From positions 2,604,001-2,668,000 of the forward strand of contig NZ_CP014306.1 of NCBI RefSeq assembly GCF_001557535.2: a stretch of 64,000 nucleotides of DNA. The letters are read 5' to 3'. Source of the stretch: Burkholderia sp. PAMC 26561. Its GTDB lineage: Bacteria > Pseudomonadota > Gammaproteobacteria > Burkholderiales > Burkholderiaceae. Position 1 is the first letter of the stretch, and every line of letters begins with the position of its first letter. Positions 33,195 to 42,295 of this stretch are shown here, piece by piece. The translations under genes and the position numbers were made by a program. The notes below the pieces were generated by a model, which did no database searches, was not told where the DNA came from, and was given only the letters and a program-made list of their open reading frames with translations.

Positions 33195-33980
33195 GTGAAA
33201 TCCATAACCTCGCGGGACAACCCGCTTTACAAGCGGTTGAAGGCGCTCGCCGGGTCGACGGCGCAGCAGCGCCGCAGCGGCCATGCGCTGCTGGAAGGCC
33301 TGCATCTCGCCGATGCCTATCTGCAAGCGGCCGGACAGCCCGAGACTTGCGTGGTGACCGAAGGCGCGTTGCAGCACGATGAAGCGCGCGAGATCGTTGC
33401 CCGCATCGATCCCACACGGGTCCATACGTTGCCCGATGCCTTGTTCGGGCAATTGTCGGGTGTCGTGCACGGCGTGGGCATGGTGTTGCTGGTTGACCGG
33501 ATTGCGCCGGTTTTGCCTGTGCGTGTGGATCAAACCTGCATCGTGCTCGATGGGGTTCAGGATGCCGGAAATGTCGGTTCCATCTTGCGGAGCGCGGCGG
33601 CGGCGGGGATCCAGCACGTGTTCTGTGCGCCGGGAACGGTGTACGCATGGTCGTCGAAGGTCTTGCGCGCCGGCATGGGCGCGCATTTCCTGCTGAACGT
33701 CTTTGAGGATGTCGAGGCAGCGGATCTGCGGTCGCGGCTCGAACCCGAAGTGCGGGTTACCATCACTGATTCGCACGGCGCGAAGGCGCTCTACGACATC
33801 GATTTGTCCGGCCCGCTGGCCTGGGTGATGGGCAATGAAGGCGCGGGCGTTTCGACGTTCTGGCGCGATCATGCGGCGTTGCGCGTGACGATCCCACAGC
33901 CCGGTGGCATGGAGTCGCTGAATGTGGCGGCGGCTGCGGCGGTGTGCATCTTCGAGCAGTGCCGGCAGCAACGCGTATAA
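33195..33980 (+). CDS. TrmH/SpoU-family RNA 2'-O-methyltransferase
   Basis: A 261-residue SPOUT methyltransferase, probably acting on rRNA. It begins with a GTG. An N-terminal substrate-binding domain (SITSRDNPLYKRLKALAG, as in the RlmB/TsnR group) is followed by a knotted SAM domain with VLDGVQDAGNVGSILRSA (near 115-132), WVMGNEGAGVS and IPQPGGMESLNVAAAAAVCIFE, the three SpoU motifs. The specific target nucleotide cannot be read from the sequence. It is the last gene of the long rightward series and is followed at once by a terminator. Confidence 0.93.
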   Translation: MKSITSRDNPLYKRLKALAGSTAQQRRSGHALLEGLHLADAYLQAAGQPETCVVTEGALQHDEAREIVARIDPTRVHTLPDALFGQLSGVVHGVGMVLLVDRIAPVLPVRVDQTCIVLDGVQDAGNVGSILRSAAAAGIQHVFCAPGTVYAWSSKVLRAGMGAHFLLNVFEDVEAADLRSRLEPEVRVTITDSHGAKALYDIDLSGPLAWVMGNEGAGVSTFWRDHAALRVTIPQPGGMESLNVAAAAAVCIFEQCRQQRV

Positions 33981-34015
33981 AAAAGCCGTTTCAACGCAGG
34001 TTGAAACGGCTTTTT
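33980..34015. terminator. Bidirectional intrinsic terminator
   Basis: A perfect 16-base stem (33980-33995 with 34000-34015) and a four-base loop GCAG, with A-runs on the left and T-runs on the right. It separates two convergent genes, the RNA methyltransferase and ppsR, and can serve both. Confidence 0.95.
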
Positions 34016-34033
34016 GCTGAAGGTCGCCGCCTG

Positions 34034-34852
34034 CTAATAATACGAAGGCCGCTCCAGGCGAATCTCCTGCAAGATCGTGGTGGCGATTTCCTCGATCGAC
34101 TTATGCGTCGATGACAACCACTTGACGCCTTCGCGCTTCATCATCGCTTCGGCTTCGTTGATTTCGTAGCGGCAATTTTCCAGCGCGGCATACTTGCTTC
34201 CCGGGCGGCGCTCGTTGCGGATCTCGGCCAGCCGCTGCGGATCGATCGACAAACCAAACATCTTTTCCCGATACGGCAGCAGAGGCGTCGGCAACCGGCC
34301 GCGCTCGAAGTCTTCCGGGATCAGCGGATAGTTGGCCGCTTTCACGCCGTACTGCATTGCCAGGTACAAGGAGGTCGGCGTCTTGCCGCTGCGCGATACG
34401 CCGACCAGGATGACATCGGCATCTTCCAGGTTGCGGTTCGACTGGCCATCGTCATGCGCGAGCGAAAAGTTGATCGCCTCGATCCGGTTCTTGTACTCGT
34501 CCGTGTCGGCGTTCTGGTGAACGCGGCCCATTGCATGCGTGGACTTGATGTCGAGTTCGATTTCCAACGGCTCGATGAACGTCTGGAACATGTTCAGCAC
34601 CAGCGCGTTCGAACGCTGCACGATCTCGTTGGACTCGCTGTCGACCAGCGTGGTGAATACGATCGGACGGCGGCCATCGAGGGAAACAGCCTCGTTGATC
34701 TTCGCGATGGTCGCATGCGCCTTGTCCGTGGAGTCGACGAACGGCACGCGCACGAGCCGGAACTTTTGATCGAACTGGGAGAGGATCGAGTGCGCGAAGG
34801 TTTCGGCAGTGATCCCGGTGCCATCTGAAACGATAAATACGGTTGGCGGCAT
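34034..34852 (-). CDS. ppsR: Phosphoenolpyruvate synthase regulatory protein (kinase/pyrophosphorylase)
   Basis: A 272-residue DUF299 protein that inactivates PEP synthase by ADP-dependent phosphorylation and reactivates it by Pi-dependent dephosphorylation. I choose the ATG at 34852, giving [20 protein letters not shown], the family N-terminus, rather than an in-frame start 24 codons earlier. The P-loop-like motif GVSRSGKT is at residues 151-158. It is divergent from its target, ppsA. Confidence 0.96.
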   Translation of the reverse strand: MPPTVFIVSDGTGITAETFAHSILSQFDQKFRLVRVPFVDSTDKAHATIAKINEAVSLDGRRPIVFTTLVDSESNEIVQRSNALVLNMFQTFIEPLEIELDIKSTHAMGRVHQNADTDEYKNRIEAINFSLAHDDGQSNRNLEDADVILVGVSRSGKTPTSLYLAMQYGVKAANYPLIPEDFERGRLPTPLLPYREKMFGLSIDPQRLAEIRNERRPGSKYAALENCRYEINEAEAMMKREGVKWLSSTHKSIEEIATTILQEIRLERPSYY

Positions 34853-35269
34853 CGGCGTGGTGAGCGTTGAATGACGTGAAAGAATGAGGCGATTATCGCC
34901 GATGTGCGTCGCCACACGTAACACGTGTGAAGGGTCTCATTGCGCAGCGGATTTATGCCCCGCAATAGAACATTTCGAGAGCCATCACGGTAGAATAGCG
35001 GCAACCTGTTCGATAAGCAATTGCGAACGTTCTGCCCGAGAATTGCACGAAGTTACGTATAGATCGCGTGTTCTGGGCGAAATTGTTCGGTTTTCAAAGC
35101 AAATTTGATTGGTGGCGGCGAGTTCGGCCGAACCGTCATCGTGGCTCAGGAAGTCTTATGCGGTTGCTTATCAAACAGGTTATGCAGGTTGCGGTACGCG
35201 TTGCCAATCAACGCGGCCGCATCGAGCCCACTTGCATGATCGTGAATTCCATCCACCTTAGGGGCTTGT
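34853..35269. other. ppsR-ppsA divergent control region with long inverted repeat
   Basis: About 417 bases. The notable feature is an 18-bp inverted repeat with one mismatch, whose arms are at 35003-35020 and 35164-35181. A TAGAAT (34991-34996) lies just upstream of the left arm but lacks a clear -35. A short reading frame (35158-35277) with a good ribosome-binding site overlaps the ppsA start. Confidence 0.6.
35003..35181. repeat. 18-bp inverted repeat, 143-base spacing
   Basis: Left arm AACCTGTTCGATAAGCAA (35003-35020) and right arm TTGCTTATCAAACAGGTT (35164-35181) are reverse complements except for one base. This is far longer than chance would give in so small a region. Confidence 0.85.
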
Positions 35270-35277
35270 ATGACTAA
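35158..35277 (+). CDS. Possible 39-residue leader peptide upstream of ppsA
   Basis: ATG at 35158 preceded by AGGAAG with a four-base spacer, encoding a basic, hydrophobic peptide starting [19 protein letters not shown] and ending GLYD. Its stop codon lies just inside ppsA, so ribosomes finishing it could reinitiate at the ppsA ATG (35270). Codons 3-8 lie in the right arm of the inverted repeat. I recognise no family, and the frame may be accidental. Confidence 0.35.
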   Translation: MRLLIKQVMQVAVRVANQRGRIEPTCMIVNSIHLRGLYD

Positions 35278-37675
35278 CGAAGCTAACGTTGCAAAGGACC
35301 AGGCGTATGTAGTTCCATTCGAGCAGTTGCGAATGACCGACGTCGACATTGTCGGCGGCAAGAATGCCTCACTCGGCGAAATGATCAGCCAGCTCGCCGA
35401 AGCCGGCGTGCAGGTGCCGACTGGTTTTGCGACCACGGCGCAGGCATTTCGCGACTTCCTGCATCACAACGACCTGACTGAGCGCATCGCCAAACGTCTT
35501 GAACTCTTCGACGTAGACGATGTAAAAGCCTTGGCCGAAGCAGGCAAGGAGATTCGTCAATGGATCGTCGACGCGCCAATGCAGCCGCGCCTCGAAGAAC
35601 TGATCCGCAAAGGCTTCGACACACTTCAGGCGAGCTCCCCGGAAGAACTGTCGTTTGCCGTGCGATCGTCGGCGACCGCTGAAGACTTGCCGGACGCATC
35701 GTTCGCAGGTCAGCAGGAAAGCTATCTGAACGTGGTCGGCATCGACGAAGTGCTCGATCGCATGAAGCACGTGTTCGCGTCGCTCTATAACGACCGTGCC
35801 ATTTCGTACCGCGTGCACAAGGGTTTCACGCATGCTGAAGTGGCGTTGTCGGCAGGCGTGCAGCGCATGGTTCGCTCGGACGTGGGCGCAGCCGGCGTGA
35901 TGTTCACGCTCGATACCGAATCGGGTTTCAAGGACGCCGTGTTCATCACGTCGAGCTACGGTCTTGGCGAAACGGTCGTGCAGGGCGCCGTGAATCCGGA
36001 CGAGTTCTACGTCTTCAAGACCACGCTCGAACAGGGCAAGTACCCGATCATCCGCCGCTCGATTGGCTCGAAGCTCATCAAGATGGAATTCACGAAGGCC
36101 GGTGAAGCCGGTCGCGTGAAGACGGTCGACGTATCGCACGAGCAGCGCAACCGTTTTTCCATCACCGACGAAGACGTGATCCAGCTCGCGAAGTACGCGG
36201 TGATCATCGAAAAGCATTATCAGCGTCCAATGGATATCGAGTGGGGCAAGGACGGCCGCGACGGCAAGATCTTCATCCTGCAGGCACGTCCTGAAACGGT
36301 GAAGAGCCAGAACGCGGGCAAGGCTGAAATGCGCTTCAAGTTGAAGGGCCAGTCGAACGTGCTCGCAACGGGTCGGGCCATCGGCCAGAAGATCGGCGCG
36401 GGTCCCGTGCGCGTGATTCACGATCCGTCCGAGATGGATCGCGTCCAGCCCGGCGACGTGCTGGTGGCGGACATGACCGACCCGAACTGGGAACCGGTGA
36501 TGAAGCGTGCATCGGCGATCGTGACGAATCGCGGCGGACGCACGTGTCACGCGGCCATCATCGCGCGTGAGCTGGGTGTGCCGGCAGTCGTCGGTTGCGG
36601 CGATGCTACCGATCTCCTGAAAGAAGGCCAGTTGGTGACGGTGTCGTGCGCGGAAGGCGACGAAGGCAAGATCTACGACGGCCTGCTGGAAACCGAAATA
36701 ACCGAAGTCGAGCGCGGCGAATTGCCCGAGATTCCGGTCAAGATCATGATGAACGTCGGCAACCCGCAACTGGCTTTCGACTTCTCGCATCTGCCTAACG
36801 CAGGCGTGGGCCTGGCGCGGCTCGAGTTCATCATCAACAACAACATCGGCGTGCATCCGAAGGCGATTCTCGAGTATCCGAATATCGATGCCGATTTGAA
36901 GAAAGCTGTGGAAAGCGTCGCACGCGGTCATGCATCGCCGCGTGCGTTTTATGTCGACAAGCTGACGGAAGGCATCGCGACGATTGCCGCGGCGTTCTAT
37001 CCGAAGCCGGTGATCGTGCGCCTGTCCGACTTCAAGTCGAACGAGTACAAGAAGCTGATCGGCGGTTCGCGTTACGAGCCGGACGAAGAAAACCCGATGC
37101 TCGGCTTCCGTGGCGCTTCGCGTTATATCTCGGAGGACTTCGCTGAAGCCTTCCAGATGGAATGCATTGCGCTGAAGAAGGTGCGCGAAGAGATGGGCCT
37201 CGACAACGTCGAGATCATGGTGCCGTTCGTGCGGACCTTGAAGCAGGCCGAGAAGGTTGTTGGACTGCTGGAGAAGTTCGGTCTCAAGCGCGGCGTGAAC
37301 GGCCTGCGCCTGATCATGATGTGCGAGATTCCGTCGAACGCGATCCTTGCTGAAGAGTTCCTTGAATTCTTCGACGGCTTCTCGATCGGATCGAACGACC
37401 TGACGCAGCTCACGCTGGGCCTGGACCGCGATTCGGGCATGGAGTTGCTCGCAGTCGATTTCGATGAACGCGATCCCGCTGTGCAGTTCATGCTGAAGCG
37501 CGCTATCGAAACATGTTTGCGGCTGAACAAGTACGTGGGTATCTGTGGTCAGGGTCCTTCGGATCATCCGGACCTTGCTGAATGGCTTGCGAAGGAAGGC
37601 ATCGCGTCGATGTCGCTCAATCCGGATACGATCATCGACACGTGGAAGACGCTTGCGAAGGCGTTGAACAAGTAA
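35270..37675 (+). CDS. ppsA: Phosphoenolpyruvate synthase
   Basis: An 801-residue gluconeogenic enzyme that makes PEP from pyruvate and ATP. The N-terminal ATP-grasp domain includes [11 protein letters not shown] (about 24-34) and [18 protein letters not shown]. The swivelling phosphohistidine domain has [14 protein letters not shown] with His427. The C-terminal TIM-barrel PEP/pyruvate domain includes NLxRFG-like sequence around [27 protein letters not shown] and [14 protein letters not shown] lies six bases before the ATG. It is divergent from its regulator ppsR. Confidence 0.98.
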   Translation: MTNEANVAKDQAYVVPFEQLRMTDVDIVGGKNASLGEMISQLAEAGVQVPTGFATTAQAFRDFLHHNDLTERIAKRLELFDVDDVKALAEAGKEIRQWIVDAPMQPRLEELIRKGFDTLQASSPEELSFAVRSSATAEDLPDASFAGQQESYLNVVGIDEVLDRMKHVFASLYNDRAISYRVHKGFTHAEVALSAGVQRMVRSDVGAAGVMFTLDTESGFKDAVFITSSYGLGETVVQGAVNPDEFYVFKTTLEQGKYPIIRRSIGSKLIKMEFTKAGEAGRVKTVDVSHEQRNRFSITDEDVIQLAKYAVIIEKHYQRPMDIEWGKDGRDGKIFILQARPETVKSQNAGKAEMRFKLKGQSNVLATGRAIGQKIGAGPVRVIHDPSEMDRVQPGDVLVADMTDPNWEPVMKRASAIVTNRGGRTCHAAIIARELGVPAVVGCGDATDLLKEGQLVTVSCAEGDEGKIYDGLLETEITEVERGELPEIPVKIMMNVGNPQLAFDFSHLPNAGVGLARLEFIINNNIGVHPKAILEYPNIDADLKKAVESVARGHASPRAFYVDKLTEGIATIAAAFYPKPVIVRLSDFKSNEYKKLIGGSRYEPDEENPMLGFRGASRYISEDFAEAFQMECIALKKVREEMGLDNVEIMVPFVRTLKQAEKVVGLLEKFGLKRGVNGLRLIMMCEIPSNAILAEEFLEFFDGFSIGSNDLTQLTLGLDRDSGMELLAVDFDERDPAVQFMLKRAIETCLRLNKYVGICGQGPSDHPDLAEWLAKEGIASMSLNPDTIIDTWKTLAKALNK

Positions 37676-37743
37676 GGCTGCAGGCAGTTCGCGCATTGGC
37701 AAGAAGGCTTTTTATCAAGCTTTCAAAACCGTAAGCGTGCTAT

Positions 37744-37775
37744 AACACCCCGGACACCATCCGGGGTGTTTTTGT
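37744..37775 (+). terminator. Intrinsic terminator after ppsA
   Basis: AACACCCCGGA (37744-37754) pairs with TCCGGGGTGTT (37760-37770) over a five-base loop, followed by TTTG TTT. It lies about 70 bases past the ppsA stop and 25 bases before the nfeD-like gene. Confidence 0.9.
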
Positions 37776-37799
37776 TTGGAGCGGGTCAGGAGGTAGGCA

Positions 37800-38228
37800 A
37801 TGGCTGCTAACGGATTTTTCTGGTGGATCGGCGCCGGCGCGCTCGTCTTGCTCGAGTTGATGTCGGGCACGTTTTATCTATTGATGATCGCGCTTGGATT
37901 TGTGGCGGGCGGGATCGCGCATCTGGTGGGAGCGGGACTTGAGATCGAATTGCTCGTGGCCGCGCTGGTCGCGGTGATCGCGGGAGCCGTGTTGCGGCGT
38001 TCGAAGCTCGGGCGTCCTGCGCGCCGGGACGCATCGCATGATCCGGGCGTGAACCTAGACATTGGCGAGACGTTGAAGGTCAACGAATGGCACGAAGGCC
38101 GCGCGCGGGCGATGTATCGCGGCGCCGAGTGGGATATAGAACTGGCGCCGGGGGAAACGGAAGGTGCGCAGCTCTACAGGATCACGGCGTTTTCCGGCAA
38201 CACACTGGTTGTGGCTGCCAAGCGCTGA
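37800..38228 (+). CDS. NfeD-like membrane protein
   Basis: A 142-residue protein with two or three N-terminal hydrophobic segments (about 5-75) and a C-terminal OB-like NfeD domain (about 80-142; GETLKVNEWHEGRARAMYRGAEWDIELA). NfeD proteins are usually paired with a stomatin/SPFH protein and act with it on membrane microdomains or proteolysis. The paired gene follows 58 bases downstream, which supports the assignment. Confidence 0.9.
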   Translation: MAANGFFWWIGAGALVLLELMSGTFYLLMIALGFVAGGIAHLVGAGLEIELLVAALVAVIAGAVLRRSKLGRPARRDASHDPGVNLDIGETLKVNEWHEGRARAMYRGAEWDIELAPGETEGAQLYRITAFSGNTLVVAAKR

Positions 38229-38286
38229 GATGTTGGACCGGGGTTCAAGCCTTTATCAGCAGGACATGCATTGTTAAGGAGTGGAG

Positions 38287-39228
38287 ATGGACGTGACTAT
38301 CATCGGGGCAATTTTGTTGATCATCGTTATTGCGATTGCCGCGCAGACGATCAAGATCGTGCCGCAGCAACATGCCTGGGTGCTCGAGCGGCTGGGGCGT
38401 TATCACGCGACGTTGACGCCGGGCATGACGATCGTGCTGCCGTTTATCGATCGGGTGGCCTACAAGCACGTGCTCAAGGAGATTCCGCTCGAAGTGCCGA
38501 GCCAGGTTTGTATCACGCGCGACAACACGCAGCTTCAGGTGGATGGCGTGCTGTATTTTCAGGTCACCGACGCCATGAAGGCATCGTACGGATCGAGCAA
38601 CTTCATCTATGCCATCACGCAGTTGTCGCAGACCACGCTGCGTTCGGTTATCGGCAAGCTGGAACTCGACAAGACCTTTGAAGAGCGCGACTACATCAAC
38701 CACAGTATTGTCACGTCGCTCGATCAGGCAGCCGCAAACTGGGGCGTAAAGGTGCTGCGTTACGAGATCAAGGATTTGACCCCGCCCAAGGAGATCCTCC
38801 ACGCAATGCAGGCGCAAATCACGGCGGAACGTGAGAAGCGGGCGGTGATCGCTGCGTCCGAAGGTCGCAAGCAGGAGCAGATCAACATTGCCTGGGGCGC
38901 GCGCGAAGCGGCCATTCACAAGTCCGAAGGCGAGCGCCAGGCGCAGATCAACCAGGCAGAAGGCGAGGCTTCGGCAATCCTGGCGGTGGCCGTTGCAAAT
39001 GCTCAGGCGATCGAGAAAATCGGTGCGGCAATCCAGACGGCGGGCGGCATGGAAGCGGTGAACCTGAAGGTCGCCGAGCAATACGTCACCGCGTTCGGAA
39101 ACATTGCGAAGCAGGGCAATACGCTGATCGTGCCGGGGAATTTATCGGAGATGAGTTCCATGATCGCGTCCGCGCTGACCATCATCAAGGGCGATGCCGC
39201 GCCGGGTAGCGTGATCCGCAAAAGCTGA
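38287..39228 (+). CDS. SPFH/band 7 (stomatin-like) membrane protein, QmcA-like
   Basis: A 313-residue protein with an N-terminal membrane segment (IIGAILLIIVIAIAAQTI), a band-7 domain starting IVPQQHAWVLERLGRYH (about 24-180) and a coiled-coil rich in Glu, Ala and Gln (ITAEREKRAVIAASEGRKQE). The ATG at 38287 is five bases after AAGGAG; a GTG two codons earlier overlaps that site. QmcA-type proteins form large oligomeric cages in the inner membrane and modulate FtsH in E. coli. It forms an operon with the nfeD gene. Confidence 0.92.
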   Translation: MDVTIIGAILLIIVIAIAAQTIKIVPQQHAWVLERLGRYHATLTPGMTIVLPFIDRVAYKHVLKEIPLEVPSQVCITRDNTQLQVDGVLYFQVTDAMKASYGSSNFIYAITQLSQTTLRSVIGKLELDKTFEERDYINHSIVTSLDQAAANWGVKVLRYEIKDLTPPKEILHAMQAQITAEREKRAVIAASEGRKQEQINIAWGAREAAIHKSEGERQAQINQAEGEASAILAVAVANAQAIEKIGAAIQTAGGMEAVNLKVAEQYVTAFGNIAKQGNTLIVPGNLSEMSSMIASALTIIKGDAAPGSVIRKS

Positions 39229-39248
39229 TTTTTACTGTGGCTGAATGC

Positions 39249-39290
39249 AAAAGGGCGTCGACTCAACCAGTCGACGCCCTTTTTGTTTTG
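39249..39290. terminator. Bidirectional terminator between qmcA-like gene and smpB
   Basis: A perfect 15-base stem (39249-39263 with 39269-39283; core GGGCGTCGACT) with loop CAACC, flanked by an A-run on the left and TTTTTGTTTT on the right. The genes on the two sides converge here. Confidence 0.93.
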
Positions 39291-39320
39291 CCATACTGAC
39301 AGCCATGCGCACGCCCTCGA

Positions 39321-39770
39321 TCAATGCTTGGCGCCGCGCATGATTTGCGCTTTTTCGCGTTCCCAGTCGCGCTTCTTCTCGGTTTCGCGCTTGTCGTGGA
39401 GCTTCTTGCCCTTGGCAAGGCCGATTTCGCACTTCACGCGGCCGCCTTTGTAGTGAAAGTTCAGTGGCACGAGCGTGTGGCCTTTTTGCTCGACCTTGCT
39501 GATGAGCTTGGAAATTTCTTCGCTATGCAGCAGCAGCTTGCGCGTGCGGACCGGATCCGGATGGATGTGGGTCGAGGCTTCGGGCAATGGGCTGATATGT
39601 GCGCCGATCAGGAACAGCTCGTTGTCACGAATGATGACGTAGCCTTCCTTGATCTGGCCGCGACCAGCCCGGAGGGCCTTGACTTCCCACCCTTCCAGCA
39701 CGAGCCCCGCCTCGTAGCGATCTTCGATGAAGTAATCGAAGAAGGCTTTTCTGTTGTCGATGATGCTCAT
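39321..39770 (-). CDS. smpB: SsrA-binding protein SmpB
   Basis: A 149-residue partner of tmRNA in trans-translation and ribosome rescue. It starts [25 protein letters not shown], and has the conserved [27 protein letters not shown] and the basic C-terminal tail [19 protein letters not shown] that mimics mRNA in the decoding site. It is divergent from ratA. Confidence 0.97.
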   Translation of the reverse strand: MSIIDNRKAFFDYFIEDRYEAGLVLEGWEVKALRAGRGQIKEGYVIIRDNELFLIGAHISPLPEASTHIHPDPVRTRKLLLHSEEISKLISKVEQKGHTLVPLNFHYKGGRVKCEIGLAKGKKLHDKRETEKKRDWEREKAQIMRGAKH

Positions 39771-39793
39771 GAATGAAAAGTGCCCAACTCGTT

Positions 39794-39809
39794 TAAAATC
39801 CTGATTTTA
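39794..39809. repeat. AT-rich palindrome in the smpB-ratA divergent promoter region
   Basis: TAAAATC and GATTTTA are separated by two bases in an otherwise G+C-rich region. Each arm provides a TAAAAT, a possible -10 element, in opposite directions, toward smpB and ratA. No clear -35 elements are visible. Confidence 0.4.
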
Positions 39810-39869
39810 GCAGCGCGGGCCCGGTAAAGCCCGCAAAGCTTCCCACTCTTGCCACGCGTTGCGCCCTTT

Positions 39870-40304
39870 ATGGCAGATGTTCAGAAAACTGTATTGATCC
39901 GACATTCTGCTGAGCAGATGTTCGACCTCGTCACCGATGTCCCCGATTACCCGAATTTCTTGCCCTGGTGTGGCGGCGTGGAGGTAGGCCGCCACGACGA
40001 GCACAGCATGGAAGCGAAGATCCACATCAATTTCAAGGGTATCAAGCAGCATTTCGCGACGCGTAACGTGCAAACGCGCCCGACCAGTATCGATATGGAG
40101 TTCCTCGACGGGCCTTTCAAGAAGTTCACCGGGTATTGGCGCTTCACGCCGTTGCGGGCGGACGCCTGCAAGATCGAGTTCGCGCTGCACTACGAATTTT
40201 CGAACATCATTCTCGAGAAGATCATCGGGCCTGTTTTCAGTCACATTGCGCACACGTTCGTGGATTCGTTCGTGAAGCGCGCCGACCAGCGGTATGGGAA
40301 GTGA
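39870..40304 (+). CDS. ratA: RatA-like coenzyme Q-binding (START/SRPBCC) protein
   Basis: A 144-residue START-fold protein. The ATG at 39870 gives MADVQKTVLIRHSAEQMFDLV, the family N-terminus; a start seven codons upstream is less likely. Family blocks are YPNFLPWCGGVEV, FLDGPFKKFTGYWRF and the C-terminal SHIAHTFVDSFVKRA. Relatives are described as ribosome-association toxin (RatA) in E. coli and as coenzyme Q-binding Coq10-type proteins. The pairing with rnfH is conserved. Confidence 0.92.
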   Translation: MADVQKTVLIRHSAEQMFDLVTDVPDYPNFLPWCGGVEVGRHDEHSMEAKIHINFKGIKQHFATRNVQTRPTSIDMEFLDGPFKKFTGYWRFTPLRADACKIEFALHYEFSNIILEKIIGPVFSHIAHTFVDSFVKRADQRYGK

Positions 40305-40633
40305 CGAACCTTTCCATTGAGGTTTGCTACGCGTTGCCGGACGGCAAGGGGGCGGTATGCGCGCTTTCGCTGGCTGAGGGCGTGACGGTGCAGGAGGCTA
40401 TCGATGCAAGCGGGCTGCTGGCCCGTTTTCCGGAGATCGATCTCGGGGTACTGAAAGTTGGTGTCTTCGGGAAAATTCAATCGTTGGATGTCGTGCTTGC
40501 GGATTTTGATCGTGTGGAGATTTATCGGCCGCTGAAGGTCGATCCCAAGGTCGCGCGGCAACGGCGGGTTGAAAAGACACGACGCGGCGGATCCATAGAA
40601 GGGCGGCGCTGGACGCGAAAGGAAGCCCGCTGA
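40301..40633 (+). CDS. rnfH: RnfH family ubiquitin-like protein
   Basis: A 110-residue UPF0125/RnfH protein. A GTG at 40301 overlaps the ratA stop (GTGA), so the two are coupled. The pattern SIEVCYALPDGKGAVCALSL, GVTVQEAIDASGLLARFPEID and VGVFGKIQSLDVVLADFDRVEIYRPL is diagnostic for the family. The tail is very basic (RRVEKTRRGG). Biochemical function is unknown; the family is the antitoxin-like partner of RatA in E. coli annotation. Confidence 0.92.
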   Translation: MTNLSIEVCYALPDGKGAVCALSLAEGVTVQEAIDASGLLARFPEIDLGVLKVGVFGKIQSLDVVLADFDRVEIYRPLKVDPKVARQRRVEKTRRGGSIEGRRWTRKEAR

Positions 40634-40777
40634 GCGCAGCGCGTCATCTCGGGTCTTCCGCAAAACCGAACTTCGATTGAACCTGAGTCGAGCGAAAAAG
40701 TGAAAAGGCGGCGTGAGCGCCGAGGCCCATAAATTGCACTGCAGAGGTCAAACGCGACCTAAGCCGCTGTTCGGGCA

Positions 40778-40806
40778 GTGAAAATCCGGGGAACTATCGG
40801 TATAAT
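40778..40806 (+). promoter_or_regulatory. Sigma-70 promoter of guaB
   Basis: GTGAAA at 40778-40783 and a perfect TATAAT at 40801-40806, 17 bases apart. Transcription would start near 40813, leaving a leader of about 20 bases with AGGA before the guaB ATG. There is no room for a riboswitch. Confidence 0.75.
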
Positions 40807-40832
40807 TCGGTTTTGCGCCCATAGGATTTGCC

Positions 40833-42293
40833 ATGCGTCTGATCCAGAAAGCACTCACGTTCGATGACGTGCTCCTCGTGCCCGCGTTTTCCAACGTGCT
40901 CCCGCGCGACACCAGCCTGAAAACTCAGGTAACCCGCAAGATTTCCCTGAATATGCCCCTGTTGTCCGCTGCCATGGACACAGTCACCGAAGGCCGGCTC
41001 GCAATCGCGATGGCCCAGCTCGGCGGCGTCGGCATCATCCACAAGAATCTCACATCAGCCGAACAGGCCCGCGAAGTCGCGAAGGTAAAGCGTTTCGAAT
41101 CCGGCGTCGTGCGCGATCCGATCACCGTTCCGCCGCAAATGAAAGTGCGCGATGTGATCGCCTTGACGCAACAGCACGGCATTTCCGGTTTCCCGGTGGT
41201 CGAAGGGCCGCAGTTGATCGGTATTGTGACAAACCGGGATTTGCGCTTCGAAGAACGTCTCGACGACGAAGTGCGCAAGATCATGACGCCGCGCGAGCGG
41301 CTCGTGACGGTCAAGGAAGGCACGCCGCTCGCAGAAGCCAAGGCGCTGATGCACAGCCATCGGCTGGAGCGGGTGCTGGTCGTCAACGACGCGTTTGAAT
41401 TGCGCGGCCTGATGACGGTCAAGGACATCACCAAGCAAACCGAACACCCGGACGCCTGTAAAGACGAACACGGCAAGCTGCGCGCCGGGGCGGCAGTCGG
41501 TGTCGGTCCGGAAAACGAAGAACGCGTGGATCTGCTGTCGGCGGCGGGCGTGGACGTGATCGTAGTCGACACGGCGCACGGCCATAGCCAGGGCGTGCTC
41601 GAACGCGTGCGCTGGGTGAAGCAGAACTATCCGCACATTGAAGTGATTGGCGGGAATATCGCCACGGCCGCGGCGGCCAAGGCGCTCGTGGAATACGGCG
41701 CGGACGGCGTGAAGGTGGGTATCGGCCCGGGGTCGATCTGCACCACGCGAATCGTGGCCGGCGTCGGCGTGCCGCAGATCACGGCGGTGGCGAATGTATC
41801 GGATGCATTGCGCGGTTCGGGCGTGCCGGTGATTTCGGACGGCGGTGTGCGTTTTTCCGGCGATGTCAGCAAGGCGCTTGCCGCCGGCGCGGACGCCGTG
41901 ATGATGGGCAGCATGCTGGCCGGCACGGAAGAGTCCCCGGGCGACGTGTTCCTGTTCCAGGGTCGCCAGTACAAGGCGTATCGCGGCATGGGTTCGGTCG
42001 GCGCGATGAAGGACGGCGCGGCGGATCGCTACTTCCAGGACAACTCGGCGAACATCGACAAGCTGGTGCCGGAAGGGATCGAAGGGCGGGTCGCCTATAA
42101 GGGCTCGGTCAATGCGATCCTGTTTCAGGTCATTGGCGGCGTGCGGGCGAGCATGGGATATTGCGGTTGCCGCAATATCGGCGAAATGCACGACAAGGCC
42201 GAGTTTGTCCAGATCACGGGCGCCGGCATGCGCGAGTCGCACGTGCACGACGTCCAGATCACGAAGGAAGCCCCCAACTACCACGTGGACTGA
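40833..42293 (+). CDS. guaB: Inosine-5'-monophosphate dehydrogenase
   Basis: A 486-residue NAD-dependent enzyme that makes XMP, the committed step of GTP synthesis. A TIM barrel is interrupted by two CBS domains (about 95-210; [16 protein letters not shown] and [12 protein letters not shown]). The active-site loop is [17 protein letters not shown] with the catalytic Cys, and the flap includes RYFQD and [12 protein letters not shown]. It lies upstream of guaA with one membrane-protein gene between. Confidence 0.98.
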   Translation: MRLIQKALTFDDVLLVPAFSNVLPRDTSLKTQVTRKISLNMPLLSAAMDTVTEGRLAIAMAQLGGVGIIHKNLTSAEQAREVAKVKRFESGVVRDPITVPPQMKVRDVIALTQQHGISGFPVVEGPQLIGIVTNRDLRFEERLDDEVRKIMTPRERLVTVKEGTPLAEAKALMHSHRLERVLVVNDAFELRGLMTVKDITKQTEHPDACKDEHGKLRAGAAVGVGPENEERVDLLSAAGVDVIVVDTAHGHSQGVLERVRWVKQNYPHIEVIGGNIATAAAAKALVEYGADGVKVGIGPGSICTTRIVAGVGVPQITAVANVSDALRGSGVPVISDGGVRFSGDVSKALAAGADAVMMGSMLAGTEESPGDVFLFQGRQYKAYRGMGSVGAMKDGAADRYFQDNSANIDKLVPEGIEGRVAYKGSVNAILFQVIGGVRASMGYCGCRNIGEMHDKAEFVQITGAGMRESHVHDVQITKEAPNYHVD

Positions 42294-42295
42294 CC

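Noticed and set aside
35369..37702. A 777-codon reading frame opposite ppsA
   Set aside because: It is a shadow of a conserved gene with complete PEP synthase motifs.
40640..40832. Possible purine riboswitch before guaB
   Set aside because: The promoter at 40778-40806 leaves a leader of about 20 bases, too short. The small hairpins upstream are not transcribed with guaB.
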